From NCBI RefSeq assembly GCF_900105175.1, contig NZ_LT629771.1:4668501-4732500 (forward strand): 64,000 nt of DNA. The letters are read 5' to 3'. This document shows, piece after piece, positions 63,425-64,000 of the stretch (position 1 is its first letter; the number at the start of each line of letters is the position of its first letter). The translations under genes were made by a program, and so were the position numbers. This stretch comes from Jiangella sp. DSM 45060. GTDB lineage: Bacteria; Actinomycetota; Actinomycetes; Jiangellales; Jiangellaceae. Below the pieces are notes generated by a model, which was not told the DNA's origin, did not search any database, and was given only the letters and a program-made list of their open reading frames with translations.

Positions 63425-64000
63425 GACAGCCGGGAGTCCGTACCGCGGGGGCCGAGGTGCTCGCCGCCCGCGCTGACGCTGGGCTCCCAGTCGAACACGA
63501 CCGCGTCCTCGCCGCCGATGACGACCTCGTCGCCGGCCCGGGCGCCCGCCGCGATGAGCGCCTCCTCGACGCCCAGCCGGGCCAGCCGGTCGGCGAGGTA
63601 GCCGACGGCTTCGTCGTTGGTGAAGTCGGTCTGGCGGATCCACCGCTCCGGCTTCGCGCCGCGGATGCGGTAGCGCTCGCCCTCGTCGGTGACGGTGAAC
63701 CCGGAGTCGTCGACGGCGGCCGGACGCAGCACCAGGCGGGTCGGCTCGGCCGCGGGCGCTGCCGCCCGGGCGGCGGCCACCAGCGAGCCCATGGCGTACG
63801 TGAGCTCGCGCAGCCCCTCGTGGGTGGCGGCGGAGACCGGGAAGACCTCCCAGCCGCGCTCCTCGATGTCGGCGCGGACCAGTTCGGCCAGCTCGCGCGC
63901 CTCGGGGACGTCGATCTTGTTCAACGCCACCATGCGCGGGCGCTTGTCGAGGCCGCCGTACTTCTGCAGCTCCGCCTCGATGAGGTCGATGTCGGTGAGC
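63421..64000 (-). CDS. obg: GTPase Obg/CgtA, C-terminal part (5' end beyond window)
   Basis: The last 190 or so residues of the ribosome-assembly GTPase. The G4 motif NKID is in [11 protein letters not shown] and the G5-type SAAT in [10 protein letters not shown]. The C-terminal OCT domain follows ([26 protein letters not shown], then [18 protein letters not shown]). The gene continues past position 64000. It heads the obg-proB-proA cluster. Confidence 0.95.
   Translation of the reverse strand, partial: LTDIDLIEAELQKYGGLDKRPRMVALNKIDVPEARELAELVRADIEERGWEVFPVSAATHEGLRELTYAMGSLVAAARAAAPAAEPTRLVLRPAAVDDSGFTVTDEGERYRIRGAKPERWIRQTDFTNDEAVGYLADRLARLGVEEALIAAGARAGDEVVIGGEDAVVFDWEPSVSAGGEHLGPRGTDSRLS

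Noticed and set aside
1-64000. CRISPR arrays, insertion sequences or a biosynthetic gene cluster
   Set aside because: No regularly spaced repeat array, transposase, or polyketide/peptide synthetase was seen; the only mobile-element trace is the integrase relic.

Overview
The window is GC-rich actinobacterial chromosome. The evidence is frequent GTG/TTG starts, dense 4-nt stop/start overlaps, many twin-arginine (Tat) signal peptides, a tRNA-Ala without encoded CCA, and the order obg-proB-proA-(small membrane protein)-nadD-rsfS-phosphatase at the right end. A soil or plant-associated actinomycete such as a Jiangella relative would fit, but genus is not established from the sequence.

Right end (58901-64000): conserved core genes on the minus strand ending in tRNA-Ala(GGC). 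Directly beyond the tRNA 3' end lies a tyrosine-recombinase gene that has lost its catalytic middle (58176-58815). Everything to the left is accessory carbohydrate catabolism, so this looks like the edge of an old tRNA-targeted island. The other edge is not visible.

Left end (1-8331): a GH38-type glycosidase and a class I aldolase, each preceded by the same LacI-type palindrome (core GACAACGTTGTC). Next come a decayed enolase-superfamily fragment, an orphan OmpR/PhoB-type response regulator, and two tandem Tat-exported serine hydrolases.

8336-18185 (minus): an RpiR-associated operon with a family-5 binding lipoprotein (frameshifted), a sulfatase, the RpiR regulator, two Dpp-type permeases, a fused double ATPase and a ManD-family dehydratase. 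A Gfo/Idh/MocA oxidoreductase (divergent) and a secreted sialidase with two LamG domains follow on the plus strand.

22041-39976 (minus): operon A, 16 genes led by a LacI regulator: sialidase-like protein, two uncharacterised proteins, a five-gene Dpp-type ABC importer, tailspike-like beta-helix protein, GH13, sulfatase, DapA/NanA-type aldolase, sugar isomerase-like protein, FAH-family hydrolase and 2-hydroxyacid dehydrogenase. A secreted GH31 enzyme is divergent from it.

44432-57327 (minus): operon B, 10 genes and a paralogue of A: LacI, the same importer in the same order, FAD enzyme, tailspike-like beta-helix protein, double FAH protein, sulfatase. A and B share regulator, transporter, beta-helix protein, promoter (TTGACG-N18-TAAC[A/G]T) and operator (ATACGTAT), but differ in enzymes.

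Inferred logic: secreted or cell-surface hydrolases and sulfatases trim a sulfated, chemically mixed polysaccharide, Dpp-type ABC systems import the oligosaccharides, and aldolase, dehydratase, FAH and dehydrogenase enzymes break down keto-deoxy acid products. The actual glycan is unknown.
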